Assembly (NCBI RefSeq): GCF_014855515.1
Contig: NZ_JACYFK010000003.1
Span: 599,302 to 663,301, forward strand
Source: Euzebyella marina
Lineage (GTDB): Bacteria > Bacteroidota > Bacteroidia > Flavobacteriales > Flavobacteriaceae
Reading direction: 5' to 3'
DNA length: 64,000 nt
Of this stretch, positions 17,111 through 26,040 are shown one piece after another. The notes under the pieces are model-generated. The model searched no databases and had not been told where the DNA came from. It worked only from the letters and a program-made list of their open reading frames with translations. Positions within the stretch are counted from its first letter, which is position 1. Each line of letters starts with the position of its first letter. The translations under genes and the position numbers were made by a program.

Positions 17111-19693
17111 ATGCTGCATGATAAACTGACGTATCAAACGAAAGATTTGGTTTTGAAAATTAATAAGTATTATGATTCTACCGATTTATCTATAGAATAT
17201 TGGGATAGATACTTGGATACACTTTGCGGTAATAGGGAATATCAGAAGGAAGCAATTAAAAATGCTTTGATTTATCTAGCTTCAAAACAGTACAACTCTA
17301 TTAATGACTTAATTAGACAAAACCATTCGAATAATCCTGAAATTAGAAAGAGATTTGAGCATGTGGATGAATATTTCAAGAAAATTCAGTTGCCTCATAA
17401 ACTTTCAGGCACTATCGATTTAGCAACTGGAACAGGAAAAAGTTTTGTCATGTTTGGAATTGCCCAAATAATGTTGGGATTGGGCATCGTAAAAAAAGTA
17501 TTGGTGCTTTGTCCTTCAATAACAATTGAAAAGGAGTTGAAAAGAAAATTTATTCAACTCTCATCTGATCCTAGACTTTCAGAATCAATACCGAAACAAG
17601 CAATTTTAAAAAACCCAAGAATTGTTGATGGTAGCGTCACGGTAGTAGAAGGTGATATCTGTATAGAAAATATCCATGCAGTATATGAGCGAACAGGCTC
17701 TTCTATTGAAGATAGTTTCGGTTTTAAAAAGGGATTTGAAACATTGGTTCTTAATGATGAATCACATCATATTTACAATAAAACAACGGGTAATGATTTG
17801 CAAAGTAAAAGCATCAAGGTTTGGAAAAGATTTTTACTGGATGATGCATATGCCTTTAATTATATTTTAGGTTTTACCGGTACAGCTTACATTGACAACG
17901 ACTACTTTAACGATGTGATATTCAGATATTCATTGAGAAGTGCAATTGACAAAGGTTTCACCAAATCCATTGACTATGTAGGTGAGGATGATAGTTCTAA
18001 CGAAGACCAAAGATTTCAAAAAATTTACCAGAACCATCAAAAGAATAAAATAATCTACAGGGATGTTAGGCCATTGACCATTTTGGTTACTAATAACATA
18101 AATAATGCTAAACGACTGGAAACAAGGATTGTTGAGTTTCTATCCAAAGAGGAAAATATATCTGAAGAAGAAATTAGGAGGACAAAGGTCATAACAGTTA
18201 CTTCGGACAAAGTACATGAGCACAACCTGATAAGATTAGAAAATGTTGATGACAAAGATGAAACAATTGAATGGATAGTTTCTGTTTCAATGTTGACAGA
18301 AGGGTGGGACGTGAAAAATGTTTTTCAAATAGTTCCAATGGAGGAAAGAGCATTCAATTCAAAACTGCTAATTGCTCAAGTTTTGGGGAGAGGGTTGAGA
18401 TTACCTGATTTATATCCAAATGCAGCCAAAGTTGTTATTTTTAATCATTCATCGTGGGGTTCCAAAATTAGAGGTTTAGTTGATGAAGTTCTTGAAATTG
18501 AGTTAAGATTGGTTAGCCAAGTATTGACTAGTGAAACACAGGAAAGAAGTAAATATCACTTTAATCTTTATAACATCGATTATAAGAAAACGGAAAGAGG
18601 GGTTGAAAATACAAGTGAAACTAATACATTCAATTACAAGGGTTATATAAATTTAGAATCGTCAGTCTCCAATGTGAAAAAGGAAACTATTTATTTAAAC
18701 GTGTTAGGAGGAGTAAGTGAAGCCGAATATGATATTAAATATCGTTTTACGCCTTTAAAAGCAATAATTAATAAGATTTATAGTGAGTTTCAAACTAGGG
18801 AATGGGAAGGGGTTGTGTTGAAGTTGGCCGATTCGGAGTATACAAAGAATAATTTACCACCAAGAGAGGAAATAGAAAAATTATTGAGGCGTTCCATGGA
18901 AAGGGTTGGAATTGAAGGGGATTTAATAGATGAAAATAATAAGCGAAAAATATTTGCTGCATTTAACACACTATTGAGAAAGAAGAACAAATCAATTGTA
19001 TTGGAGAGACTAGCCCAAAAGCCATATCTAATATCAACTAAAAAAAGAGAAAGGGAAACTCTTTCGGTCGGTAATCTTAGAACCGCTGGATCTACGGTTT
19101 TCTACACAAATAAATATGAGTATGAAATAGAAGATGAGGATATACTGAGAATTTTGAATGAAGTATTAGAGGATGAGGATCTTTTGAAAAGTTCAGAAAG
19201 AGAGATCAACGCATTTGATTTTAAAACTCCTGTTGATATTCTATTTACCACTAAAGAACCAGAAAGAAAATTTGTTGAAAAATTAGTTAAAAATGACAAT
19301 TCCAAAATAATAGACGCTTGGTTGAAATCAACTAATCAAAATTTTTATTCGATTGAATACTCATTGACAACTGCAACAGGAAACCATACAAAGCAATCCA
19401 AGTTTAACCCAGATTTTTTTATAAAGGTATCCAAAAATGGTATTGAGCATATAATAGTGGTTGAGATAAAGAGCGATAAAGATTATTCTCCTGAAAACAA
19501 AGCTAAGTACAAATGGGCTTGTTCTCATTTTAAAGAACTTAATAATCAACTTGAATATCATAAAATCGACCAACACTATGACTTTCATTTTCTTAGCCCT
19601 GAAAATTATGACCAGTTTTTTGAGTATTTGAAAAATGGCAAGCTTATAGAAGGTAAGTTTATAAGTAACCTTGACAATGAATTAAATAATTAA
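17111..19693 (+). CDS. Type III-like restriction subunit (Res): helicase-nuclease
   Basis: The 860-residue protein has superfamily 2 helicase motifs: Walker A in LATGTGKSF (near 105), motif II in LNDESHH (near 216), motif III in FTGTAY, and motif VI in QVLGRGLRLP. The C-terminus carries a PD-(D/E)XK nuclease core, with NPDFFI near 766 and VVEIKSDKD near 785. This matches the ATP-dependent cutting subunit that works with the Mod protein encoded 8 nt upstream. The length is normal and all motifs look intact, so the system should be active. Confidence 0.88.
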   Translation: MLHDKLTYQTKDLVLKINKYYDSTDLSIEYWDRYLDTLCGNREYQKEAIKNALIYLASKQYNSINDLIRQNHSNNPEIRKRFEHVDEYFKKIQLPHKLSGTIDLATGTGKSFVMFGIAQIMLGLGIVKKVLVLCPSITIEKELKRKFIQLSSDPRLSESIPKQAILKNPRIVDGSVTVVEGDICIENIHAVYERTGSSIEDSFGFKKGFETLVLNDESHHIYNKTTGNDLQSKSIKVWKRFLLDDAYAFNYILGFTGTAYIDNDYFNDVIFRYSLRSAIDKGFTKSIDYVGEDDSSNEDQRFQKIYQNHQKNKIIYRDVRPLTILVTNNINNAKRLETRIVEFLSKEENISEEEIRRTKVITVTSDKVHEHNLIRLENVDDKDETIEWIVSVSMLTEGWDVKNVFQIVPMEERAFNSKLLIAQVLGRGLRLPDLYPNAAKVVIFNHSSWGSKIRGLVDEVLEIELRLVSQVLTSETQERSKYHFNLYNIDYKKTERGVENTSETNTFNYKGYINLESSVSNVKKETIYLNVLGGVSEAEYDIKYRFTPLKAIINKIYSEFQTREWEGVVLKLADSEYTKNNLPPREEIEKLLRRSMERVGIEGDLIDENNKRKIFAAFNTLLRKKNKSIVLERLAQKPYLISTKKRERETLSVGNLRTAGSTVFYTNKYEYEIEDEDILRILNEVLEDEDLLKSSEREINAFDFKTPVDILFTTKEPERKFVEKLVKNDNSKIIDAWLKSTNQNFYSIEYSLTTATGNHTKQSKFNPDFFIKVSKNGIEHIIVVEIKSDKDYSPENKAKYKWACSHFKELNNQLEYHKIDQHYDFHFLSPENYDQFFEYLKNGKLIEGKFISNLDNELNN

Positions 19694-19695
19694 TT

Positions 19696-19929
19696 ATGTT
19701 TTTGAGAACAGAGCCATTAAGTAGGGAAGAAGAGGAACTTTTTGCGGCCTTATTGGATAAAGGTGTAAGTCTTCAAATTGTAATGTTTGAGGACTTGGAT
19801 GGAAAATCGGAATATCCAATTTATTTAGCCATATTTAATGGAAGACCTTGCCATTTTCACTATTCCCACAAAGACGAACATACTCTTAATGCTACAATAA
19901 GTGACGTTTGGAGGTTCTTGACCAAGTAA
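19696..19929 (+). CDS. Small hypothetical protein coupled to res
   Basis: A 77-residue acidic protein of unknown family starts 2 nt after the res stop. It contains a possible beta-strand pattern (LQIVMFEDLDGKSEYPIYLA) and a His-rich stretch, PCHFHYSHKDEHT. Its position suggests a role linked to the restriction system, for example control of Res, but nothing in the sequence proves it. Confidence 0.55.
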   Translation: MFLRTEPLSREEEELFAALLDKGVSLQIVMFEDLDGKSEYPIYLAIFNGRPCHFHYSHKDEHTLNATISDVWRFLTK

Positions 19930-20016
19930 TTCCAAGTAAAATGTTTACCTGTCCTATTATTTTACGTCAGATATGAGAATGACTAAAGGTTGACGAAAAT
20001 CAGGGTATTTATAACT

Positions 20017-20484
20017 ATGCAAAATATTCTAAGCGAACCACAATTTGAAAACCATATTCGAAAAGATATATTGAATGAAATTCTATCTGATAGAGGGAAT
20101 TTTAAGCTATATGATTTTAAAAAGGCAGTAGATATTATGATAGCTGAAAATGGTTCTAGACCTAACTTATATTTTTTGGAAATTAAGTATCACAAAAAGA
20201 GTAATGGTAGATTAGGGTTCGGTTCAGGTAATGGTGTTGGATTTCAACCTGAAATGCTTAGAGATCAGACGGACTATTTTGAAACTAATTTAAGATGGAT
20301 ATTGGGTAACATAGAAAGTGAGAATTATTGGTTTGTTGATAATACTGTAATTAGAAATTATATCAGTGGTGGTGTAATAGGAGAAAAGCATAATAATATT
20401 CAAGCTAAATTCTTTAAAGAAGTACCTTCTGTAAGTAAGGAAAAACTCATGTTGCTTTTATCTGAATGGTTGTTCTTGCAATAA
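20017..20484 (+). CDS. Putative PD-(D/E)XK-like nuclease, uncharacterised
   Basis: The 155-residue protein has an N-terminal helix region. The segment NLYFLEIKYHKK follows, whose Glu-X-Lys fits the catalytic strand of restriction-endonuclease-like folds, and then a Gly-rich loop (GRLGFGSGNGVGF). The preceding Asp would be in KKAVDIMIA. The family was not recognised. ATG 20017 is preferred over an upstream TTG at 19990. It follows the type III R-M genes and may be an accessory nuclease. Confidence 0.5.
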   Translation: MQNILSEPQFENHIRKDILNEILSDRGNFKLYDFKKAVDIMIAENGSRPNLYFLEIKYHKKSNGRLGFGSGNGVGFQPEMLRDQTDYFETNLRWILGNIESENYWFVDNTVIRNYISGGVIGEKHNNIQAKFFKEVPSVSKEKLMLLLSEWLFLQ

Positions 20485-20590
20485 GTGTCGTTAATTATTT
20501 ACCTCTTATAATGATACTTAGTAGAGGTCTTGATTATATAAACTAATGGAGTTTTTGGTATAAAAATTGTTTTAAAACGTTTAAATTATA

Positions 20591-20598
20591 TAATTTTG
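20591..20598 (+). promoter_or_regulatory. Putative -7 promoter element of the toxin-antitoxin pair
   Basis: TAATTTTG fits TAnnTTTG, 17 nt before the ATG of the 51-aa gene. A TTG at 20566-20568 lies 22 nt upstream. Confidence 0.45.
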
Positions 20599-20615
20599 TA
20601 TCATATATAGAAACA

Positions 20616-20771
20616 ATGGCAATAGCAATTAAATCTATACCTGTATTAAAAGATAAAGCAGCAGTTCATTTTACTACCAAAATAGCTGAAAACTCTGCTA
20701 AGAAATCTTCTATTGATTTTTCCAAACAATCTTCTGTTGCTTCAAAGATTTTAGCTAAAGCTAAACTATAA
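20616..20771 (+). CDS. 51-residue antitoxin-like protein
   Basis: This short basic ORF starts MAIAIKSIPVLKD, contains SAKKSSIDFSKQSS and ends in AKAKL. It has its own consensus -7 element and lies directly before a GNAT acetyltransferase in the same reading frame, separated by a single TAA. I recall similar small proteins paired with GNAT genes in Bacteroidetes; by analogy with TacA-TacT pairs it may be an antitoxin. No ribbon-helix-helix motif can be asserted from sequence alone. Confidence 0.6.
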   Translation: MAIAIKSIPVLKDKAAVHFTTKIAENSAKKSSIDFSKQSSVASKILAKAKL

Positions 20772-20780
20772 TCTTTTGCT

Positions 20781-21392
20781 TTGGGTTTTCTACTTGAAAG
20801 TTGCACATTAAAACCCTACAATCAAGAAGTTATAGATGGTTGTGAACCTTTTGATTGCGATCATCCTGATTTAAATGATTTTTTTAGAAATGATGTGGAA
20901 AATTATTCTGCTGAACTTTTAGGAAAAACTTATTGTTTTACTCTTGATGAAGATCCATCAATAATTGTTTGTGCTTTTACAATATCAAATGATAGTATTA
21001 AAACCACGCATCTTCCAAATTCTAGGAAAAAGAAAGTAATTAGGGAAATACCACGTGAAAAACATATGAGAAGCTATCCAGCGGTTTTAATTGGTCGTTT
21101 GGGAGTTCACAAAGATTATAGAAATGTTGAAGGTGAAGAGGATAATACTGGAAAACAATTAATGGATTTCATTAAGTCTTGGTTTATAGATGGAGCAAAT
21201 AAAACAGGATGTCGTTTTATTGTTGTGGATTCATATAATGAACCCAGGGCATTAAGATATTATGCTAAAAATGGTTTTGAAAGTCTATTTTCTACTGAAG
21301 AACAGGAGAGGGAATTTACAGGTTTACCGGATGAAGTAAAGCTATCAACGAGACTATTATTCTTTGACTTGATAGTTTTGGCAAAAGAATAG
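20781..21392 (+). CDS. GNAT-family N-acetyltransferase (possible toxin)
   Basis: The 203-residue protein has the GNAT fold. The acetyl-CoA strand and loop are in AVLIGRLGVHKDYRNVEGE. VVDSYNEPRALRYYAKNGFE gives the typical C-terminal motif. No in-frame ATG precedes the conserved region; TTG at 20781 is the likely start, 9 nt after the antitoxin-like stop codon. Weak initiation and close coupling would keep toxin levels low. Other GNAT toxins acetylate aminoacyl-tRNA; the substrate here is unknown. Confidence 0.75.
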   Translation: MGFLLESCTLKPYNQEVIDGCEPFDCDHPDLNDFFRNDVENYSAELLGKTYCFTLDEDPSIIVCAFTISNDSIKTTHLPNSRKKKVIREIPREKHMRSYPAVLIGRLGVHKDYRNVEGEEDNTGKQLMDFIKSWFIDGANKTGCRFIVVDSYNEPRALRYYAKNGFESLFSTEEQEREFTGLPDEVKLSTRLLFFDLIVLAKE

Positions 21393-21620
21393 ACATACAA
21401 TAACTTGAAAATGTAGAACTATATTTTATCGAGTTAATATTTTGGATTTTATGTTTGATTCCAAATAGTTTAAATTTTAATCTTATTTTTACTAGTAGTT
21501 AAACACATAAAATTTGTGTTCAAAAGTTGTTTTTCGCTTTCCGTGTTCTTAACGGGAATACCTCCAAGATTACAGGGTTAAAACAATGATTTTCAATACG
21601 ATAAGATTACGTCGATGATT

Positions 21621-21633
21621 CAGTCATCCCGAC
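21621..21633 (+). other. Attachment site, distal copy (attR of element 1)
   Basis: CAGTCATCCCGAC is identical to the tRNA 3' end at 1493-1505. A second integrase gene begins about 230 bp downstream, mirroring the first. The site therefore also acts as the left end of a second element. Confidence 0.7.
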
Positions 21634-21675
21634 ACTTAGGATATTAAAATTGATTTTTTAATATGTAATTAAATG

Positions 21676-21710
21676 AAAACCAGTAAAATACATTTTTACT
21701 GGTTTTTTTT
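21676..21710 (+). terminator. Rho-independent terminator near the junction of elements 1 and 2
   Basis: AAAACCAGTAAAA (21676-21688) pairs with TTTTTACTGG and is followed by eight T. It lies between attR and the second integrase, like the terminator placed after tRNA-Pro in element 1. Confidence 0.75.
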
Positions 21711-21863
21711 GTATTCATTTATAGACACTATAATTAGTGTCCTAATTAGTGTCCTATTTTCTAAGGAAAGAAATGCCTAAATTTATAGTTCACGACCTGT
21801 GATTCGACTTTCGAGATGATTTGGCTTTCGATTTAACTGAGTTTTCAATTAAATACGAAAGTG

Positions 21864-23147
21864 ATGATTTCAGAACACACATTCAACGTTCATTTCTGGT
21901 TGAGGAAAAATGCCCTTAAAAAAGATGGTACAGCTCCTATCTATGCGCGTATATGGATAGATAGTAAGGCAGTTGACATTAGTACAAAAAAAGCTGTACT
22001 TGAGAAGAATTGGAATTACAATGCCTGCCGAGTTAAGTCCAAGGTAAAAAATTCAGGCAATATTAATGATGCACTGGATACAGTGAATTTAAACTTAAAA
22101 AGTGCCTACAGACAATTATTGGAGAAAGGCCATCCCATAACGGCCGAAGCTATAAAACTTCGCTATACAGGAAAAGATAGAGAAGTTTTGACATTAATGG
22201 AATTGATTACCTATCACAGGGAAAATGAAATCCAAAAGCTAGCCCCCGGAACTGTCAAGAATTATAAGGCTAGCGAAAAGTACATTCGACGTTTTATCCA
22301 AAAAGAATATAAAGTGAAGGACATTTATCTTCTGCACATCGATTATTCTTTTATAACAAAATTTGAAAATTATTTACGTACCTGTTCTCCATTAAAAAAA
22401 TCTCAACCCTTGCGGAACAATGGTATAATGAAACACTTGGAACGACTTCAAAAACTTACGAACATGGCTCTGAAGCATGGTTGGATTAAATCTAACCCTT
22501 TCAATTTGTTCCAATTGAAATTTGACTCATACGATAGCGCCTTTTTGGAACAGTCCGAGTTGGATTGTTTAATGAATGTATCACTATCCAATGACAGTAT
22601 GTCTCTAGTGAGGGATATTTTCGTTTTTTCGTGCTACACTGGTCTGAGTTATATAGAGGTGAAAAATTTAAGTGCAAAGAACATCGTTGAAGGAATTGAT
22701 TGCGAAGATTGGATTGTACTACGGAGGAAGAAATCTAATGTACCTGTAAAATTACCCTTGCTAAATGAAGCCAAATTAATACTTCAGAAATATGCTTCTT
22801 ATCCAAAAGTAGAAAATGGATATCACCTTTTACCCGTATTTAGCGATCAGAGACTTAACCTTTACCTGAAACAAATCGCCTCTATTTGCAAAATTGATAA
22901 ACATATAACTTTCCATGTTGCAAGACATACTTTTGCTACTACGATAGCTCTATTAAACGATGTTCCGATTGAGACGGTCTCTAAATTGCTAGGCCATAGA
23001 AAATTATCTACTACTCAAAAATATGCGAGGGTAATTGAGAAAAAAATTAGTAATGATATGAAATTGTTGAGAAGGAAACTTGATGAACATAAGCAAAGTA
23101 AGTCAAATAATCATACCAACAAAAAGGGACATTTGAGGATTGTATAA
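21864..23147 (+). CDS. IntDOT-like tyrosine recombinase (integrase of element 2)
   Basis: The 427-residue integrase is clearly related to the one at 1731 along its whole length. The catalytic domain has HVARHTFATT, LGHRKLSTTQ and the nucleophile in KYARV. The first catalytic arginine is again replaced in TGLSYIEV. The C-terminus is longer and Lys-rich. ATG 21864 follows a GTG in frame and is preferred. The same orientation and distance from an att copy as the first integrase indicate tandem insertion of two related elements at tRNA-Pro. Confidence 0.9.
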   Translation: MISEHTFNVHFWLRKNALKKDGTAPIYARIWIDSKAVDISTKKAVLEKNWNYNACRVKSKVKNSGNINDALDTVNLNLKSAYRQLLEKGHPITAEAIKLRYTGKDREVLTLMELITYHRENEIQKLAPGTVKNYKASEKYIRRFIQKEYKVKDIYLLHIDYSFITKFENYLRTCSPLKKSQPLRNNGIMKHLERLQKLTNMALKHGWIKSNPFNLFQLKFDSYDSAFLEQSELDCLMNVSLSNDSMSLVRDIFVFSCYTGLSYIEVKNLSAKNIVEGIDCEDWIVLRRKKSNVPVKLPLLNEAKLILQKYASYPKVENGYHLLPVFSDQRLNLYLKQIASICKIDKHITFHVARHTFATTIALLNDVPIETVSKLLGHRKLSTTQKYARVIEKKISNDMKLLRRKLDEHKQSKSNNHTNKKGHLRIV

Positions 23148-23480
23148 GGCTAAAAATTTGATAACAAGCGAAATTGATGAAGTTGGATTACAACTTCATA
23201 TGGAGAATGTAAGGATCAAATTATTCTAAAATCCTTATTATTAATGAAATAAGGAAAGTTCCATTCGGAAGCATCAAAATTTATGTTATACGCTCTGTCA
23301 AATTGACATATGCTCGGTTATGCACTATTTTCTAGAACACTAAAAATTTAAAAATTTTATTAAAATTGAAAGTTTCAACACTGTGCATTTCACAATTGGC
23401 ATTTCATTTGTTTTCTTATAAACTGTCCCAAGGGGCATATACTAATGACAAAATAATGTTGAACTTAAATTTTTTTTAAA
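23148..23480. other. Intergenic region, nothing recognised
   Basis: An AT-rich stretch between the second integrase and hsp20. No CIRCE-like repeat, hairpin or ORF was seen. Confidence 0.5.
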
Positions 23481-23951
23481 ATGAACAATGTATTAACTGT
23501 TCCGAAAAATGGAAGTTTAGCAACTTCCGATTTAGGATTAGCCAATTGGTCGAATTGGATTGACAATGTCTTAAAATCCGAATTATCCGGTGTATTACCT
23601 ACAGGGTATAATAACGGAATTACCTTGCCCAGAGTAAACATTAAAGAAACATCTGATGCCTTAATTTTAGAAATGGCCGTGCCTGGAATGCAAAAGTCCG
23701 ATTTCCAAATCGAACTTGACAACCTATTACTCTCCATATTTTCTAAAAGTGAAGTCGACGAGCAAGCGGGAGGAAGTACATACGCTAGAAGGGAGTTCGG
23801 ATATACCAATTTTAAACGAACCTTTAGATTACCAGAGACTGTGGATTGCAGCAGGATTGGTGCATCATATCAGAATGGTATTCTTGAAATCCTCTTACCT
23901 AAAAAAGAAGAAGCGAGGCAAAAACCTCCTAGGATAATTCAATTATCATGA
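23481..23951 (+). CDS. Hsp20/alpha-crystallin small heat-shock protein
   Basis: The 156-residue chaperone has an alpha-crystallin domain from about residue 45. It begins with LPRVNIKETSDALILEMAVP and ends with the family signature GILEILLPKK. It would hold unfolding proteins in the cytoplasm without ATP. It stands alone just after the integrase, with a strong terminator behind it. Small heat-shock proteins are frequent cargo of mobile stress-tolerance islands. No heat-shock promoter was recognised. Confidence 0.9.
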   Translation: MNNVLTVPKNGSLATSDLGLANWSNWIDNVLKSELSGVLPTGYNNGITLPRVNIKETSDALILEMAVPGMQKSDFQIELDNLLLSIFSKSEVDEQAGGSTYARREFGYTNFKRTFRLPETVDCSRIGASYQNGILEILLPKKEEARQKPPRIIQLS

Positions 23952-23970
23952 GGGGGCAATAAAGAACTAT

Positions 23971-24000
23971 AATGTGGGGGTATTTAAATACTCCCACATT
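23971..24000. terminator. 30-nt near-perfect palindrome after hsp20
   Basis: AATGTGGG (23971-23978) pairs with CCCACATT (23993-24000). The inner TATTTAAATA is self-complementary too, so the whole 30 nt folds with one G-U pair. It lies 20 nt after the hsp20 stop and probably terminates its transcript. Confidence 0.65.
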
Positions 24001-24511
24001 AATTAATTTTCTAATAACCTTAATTTAAGCATATATGGTTGTGGCAATGATGCATTGGCAATTTATCGGCTAAATAGGTTAATGAATTTGGAGTGGAACT
24101 TGTTAACGGAATTATATGATTTACTCGTTGATGATTAATACCATATCCTCGCTAAACCTGTAGTCGAAATCAAATTTGCCATCAGTTAATTCGTAGCTGG
24201 AATACCAATGGTTTTATATAATCTAGGCTTGGTTTATTAACGATTATCGAAGTTCGAATCGATGTAGCGTATCATCTTTAATTTATCAAAATATATAGGA
24301 TTGGTTGTCATGCTCTTAGCAACCGAATTAATACATTTCCATCACATAATCTAGGTTTGTATTTGACTATTAATTTAATGTTGACCATGTCCTATAATTA
24401 TATTTTAACAAACTACTTTATGCGAGAAGAACTTAATACAACCCTAAGTTCATCAAATATATGCGGTAAATTATGTTAAAGGCGATAGGTATTGGATAGC
24501 AAATAATTTAT
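24001..24511. other. Intergenic region, no gene recognised
   Basis: About 510 AT-rich bases with only short ORFs and no clear homology. It may be remnant sequence of the mobile region. Confidence 0.5.
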
Positions 24512-24715
24512 ATGAATAACATGGGAACTTTTGCGGTAGGTATGTCGGCAATACTATTTATATATGTTATTTTCCTTTACATATCTTCCATTTTTATATT
24601 GGGGAAAATTGACAACCAAATTGATATTGAAAAGGTTAAGGCTGACATCGTTAGAATTTTAATGTATTGGAACGAGAGAATTTTTAAAAAAAGGAATACT
24701 AAGAAAATCTCTTGA
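24512..24715 (+). CDS. Small single-TM hypothetical protein
   Basis: The 67-residue ORF has one hydrophobic segment (residues 10-32, with SAILFIYVIFLYISS) followed by a charged tail ending RIFKKRNTKKIS. This fits a small inner-membrane protein with a cytoplasmic tail. No family was recognised and it has no operon partner, so it may be spurious. Confidence 0.35.
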   Translation: MNNMGTFAVGMSAILFIYVIFLYISSIFILGKIDNQIDIEKVKADIVRILMYWNERIFKKRNTKKIS

Positions 24716-25029
24716 TATAGGAACAAGTATAAGTTTATAAATAAAAAGTCCTATCCCCTCTACAGTCTTCAAGTTATTCTCGTTACCCATAGGTTTAGAC
24801 TATTAATTATCTTGAAATCAACACTATTAAATTTTTTGTTTCAGTTCTTTCCATGTGTTCTTATAGAAGAATTTTTGACACACTTTAATCAAGCTAAAAT
24901 CAAAATGAATCGAGCAGCATAGAGCATCTTAATTATCCTGAATTTGCAGTGGTTTAAAGTATGTGGATTACTTTATAATACCTAGGTTTCTGAATTTAAG
25001 CTCAATTAATCACGGCTAAAGTTACAATT
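24716..25029. other. Intergenic region before the SbnA-like operon
   Basis: 314 AT-rich bases. No clear TAnnTTTG element or operator was seen, so the operon promoter remains unassigned. Confidence 0.4.
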
Positions 25030-26040
25030 ATGAGAAATGTTGCATTGCATATCATGGATACTATAGGAAATACCCCACTAGTAAGATTGGGGCGTTATTT
25101 TAAGGAGAATAATGTATATGCCAAACTAGAAAGTGCGAATCCTGCAGGGAGCATGAAGGACCGTACTGCTCAACGTATAGTTTCGGAATTAATTAGAAAT
25201 GGTACTGTTAGAAAAGGGGGGACACTTATAGAGTCTAGTTCGGGAAACATGGCCGTGGGCTTAGCACAGGCATGTCGGTTCTATGATTTAAAACTGATAG
25301 TTGTAGTTGACGTTAATCTAAATGCTCAAAATTACAAATTATTGGCAGCTTACGGGGCTGAAGTTGTCCGAGTGACAGAGCCTTTACCTAATGGTGGCTT
25401 TTTGGCCGCGCGTTTACAAAAGGTTCGTGAGTTATTGAATTTGTATCCAGGAAGTGTTTGGACCAATCAGTATGCAAATCCTAACAATCCCAAAACCTAT
25501 TGGAATGTCATGGATGAAATTGTTGAATCATTGAAGAGTCAACCAGATTATTTATTTGTTGCCACCAGCACTTGTGGATCGCTAATGGGCTGTGCAGATT
25601 ATATACAAGAGAACGAATTGTCAACAAAGTTAATAGCCGTTGATGCAAAGGGGAGTGTTCTTTTCGGCGGCGTATCTGGCAATAGGAGAATTCCGGGACA
25701 TGGCGCAGGGGTTCCGTCCAAATTTTTAGATGTTCGGAAAGTGCATGAAGTTGTTCATGTGTCTGATTTGGAATGTGTAACTGGTTGTAGAGATTTATTG
25801 GACAAAGAGGCAATTCTCTCTGGCGGTTCTTCCGGAGGTATCATCACTGCTTTTAATAAAATCAGATACAAAATACCCAAGAACGCTACATCAGTTCTTT
25901 TATTACCAGATAGTGGTGAGAGGTATTTAGACACTATTTACAATGATCATTGGGTGCTGGAAGGTATCAATCAAAAAACAAGTGATGACAATCTTATACT
26001 GAACCAAAATATGTTAGATGGCGCCTATAACACCATATAA
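25030..26040 (+). CDS. SbnA-like PLP synthase (cysteine-synthase family)
   Basis: The 336-residue fold-II PLP enzyme has the active-site lysine at Lys43 in NPAGSMKDR, a substrate loop in IESSSGNMAVG, and the PLP phosphate loop in LSGGSSGGII. The Met before Lys43 (SMKDR rather than SxKDR) and the overall pattern resemble SbnA. SbnA joins O-phosphoserine and glutamate on the way to 2,3-diaminopropionate in staphyloferrin B synthesis. Cysteine synthase is the alternative. It overlaps the next gene by 23 bp, so the three genes form an operon. Confidence 0.75.
   Translation: MRNVALHIMDTIGNTPLVRLGRYFKENNVYAKLESANPAGSMKDRTAQRIVSELIRNGTVRKGGTLIESSSGNMAVGLAQACRFYDLKLIVVVDVNLNAQNYKLLAAYGAEVVRVTEPLPNGGFLAARLQKVRELLNLYPGSVWTNQYANPNNPKTYWNVMDEIVESLKSQPDYLFVATSTCGSLMGCADYIQENELSTKLIAVDAKGSVLFGGVSGNRRIPGHGAGVPSKFLDVRKVHEVVHVSDLECVTGCRDLLDKEAILSGGSSGGIITAFNKIRYKIPKNATSVLLLPDSGERYLDTIYNDHWVLEGINQKTSDDNLILNQNMLDGAYNTI

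Noticed and set aside
21541..21620. tRNA remnant upstream of the distal att copy
   Set aside because: Apart from the last bases, no stems or anticodon arm can be drawn, so only the att core is present.
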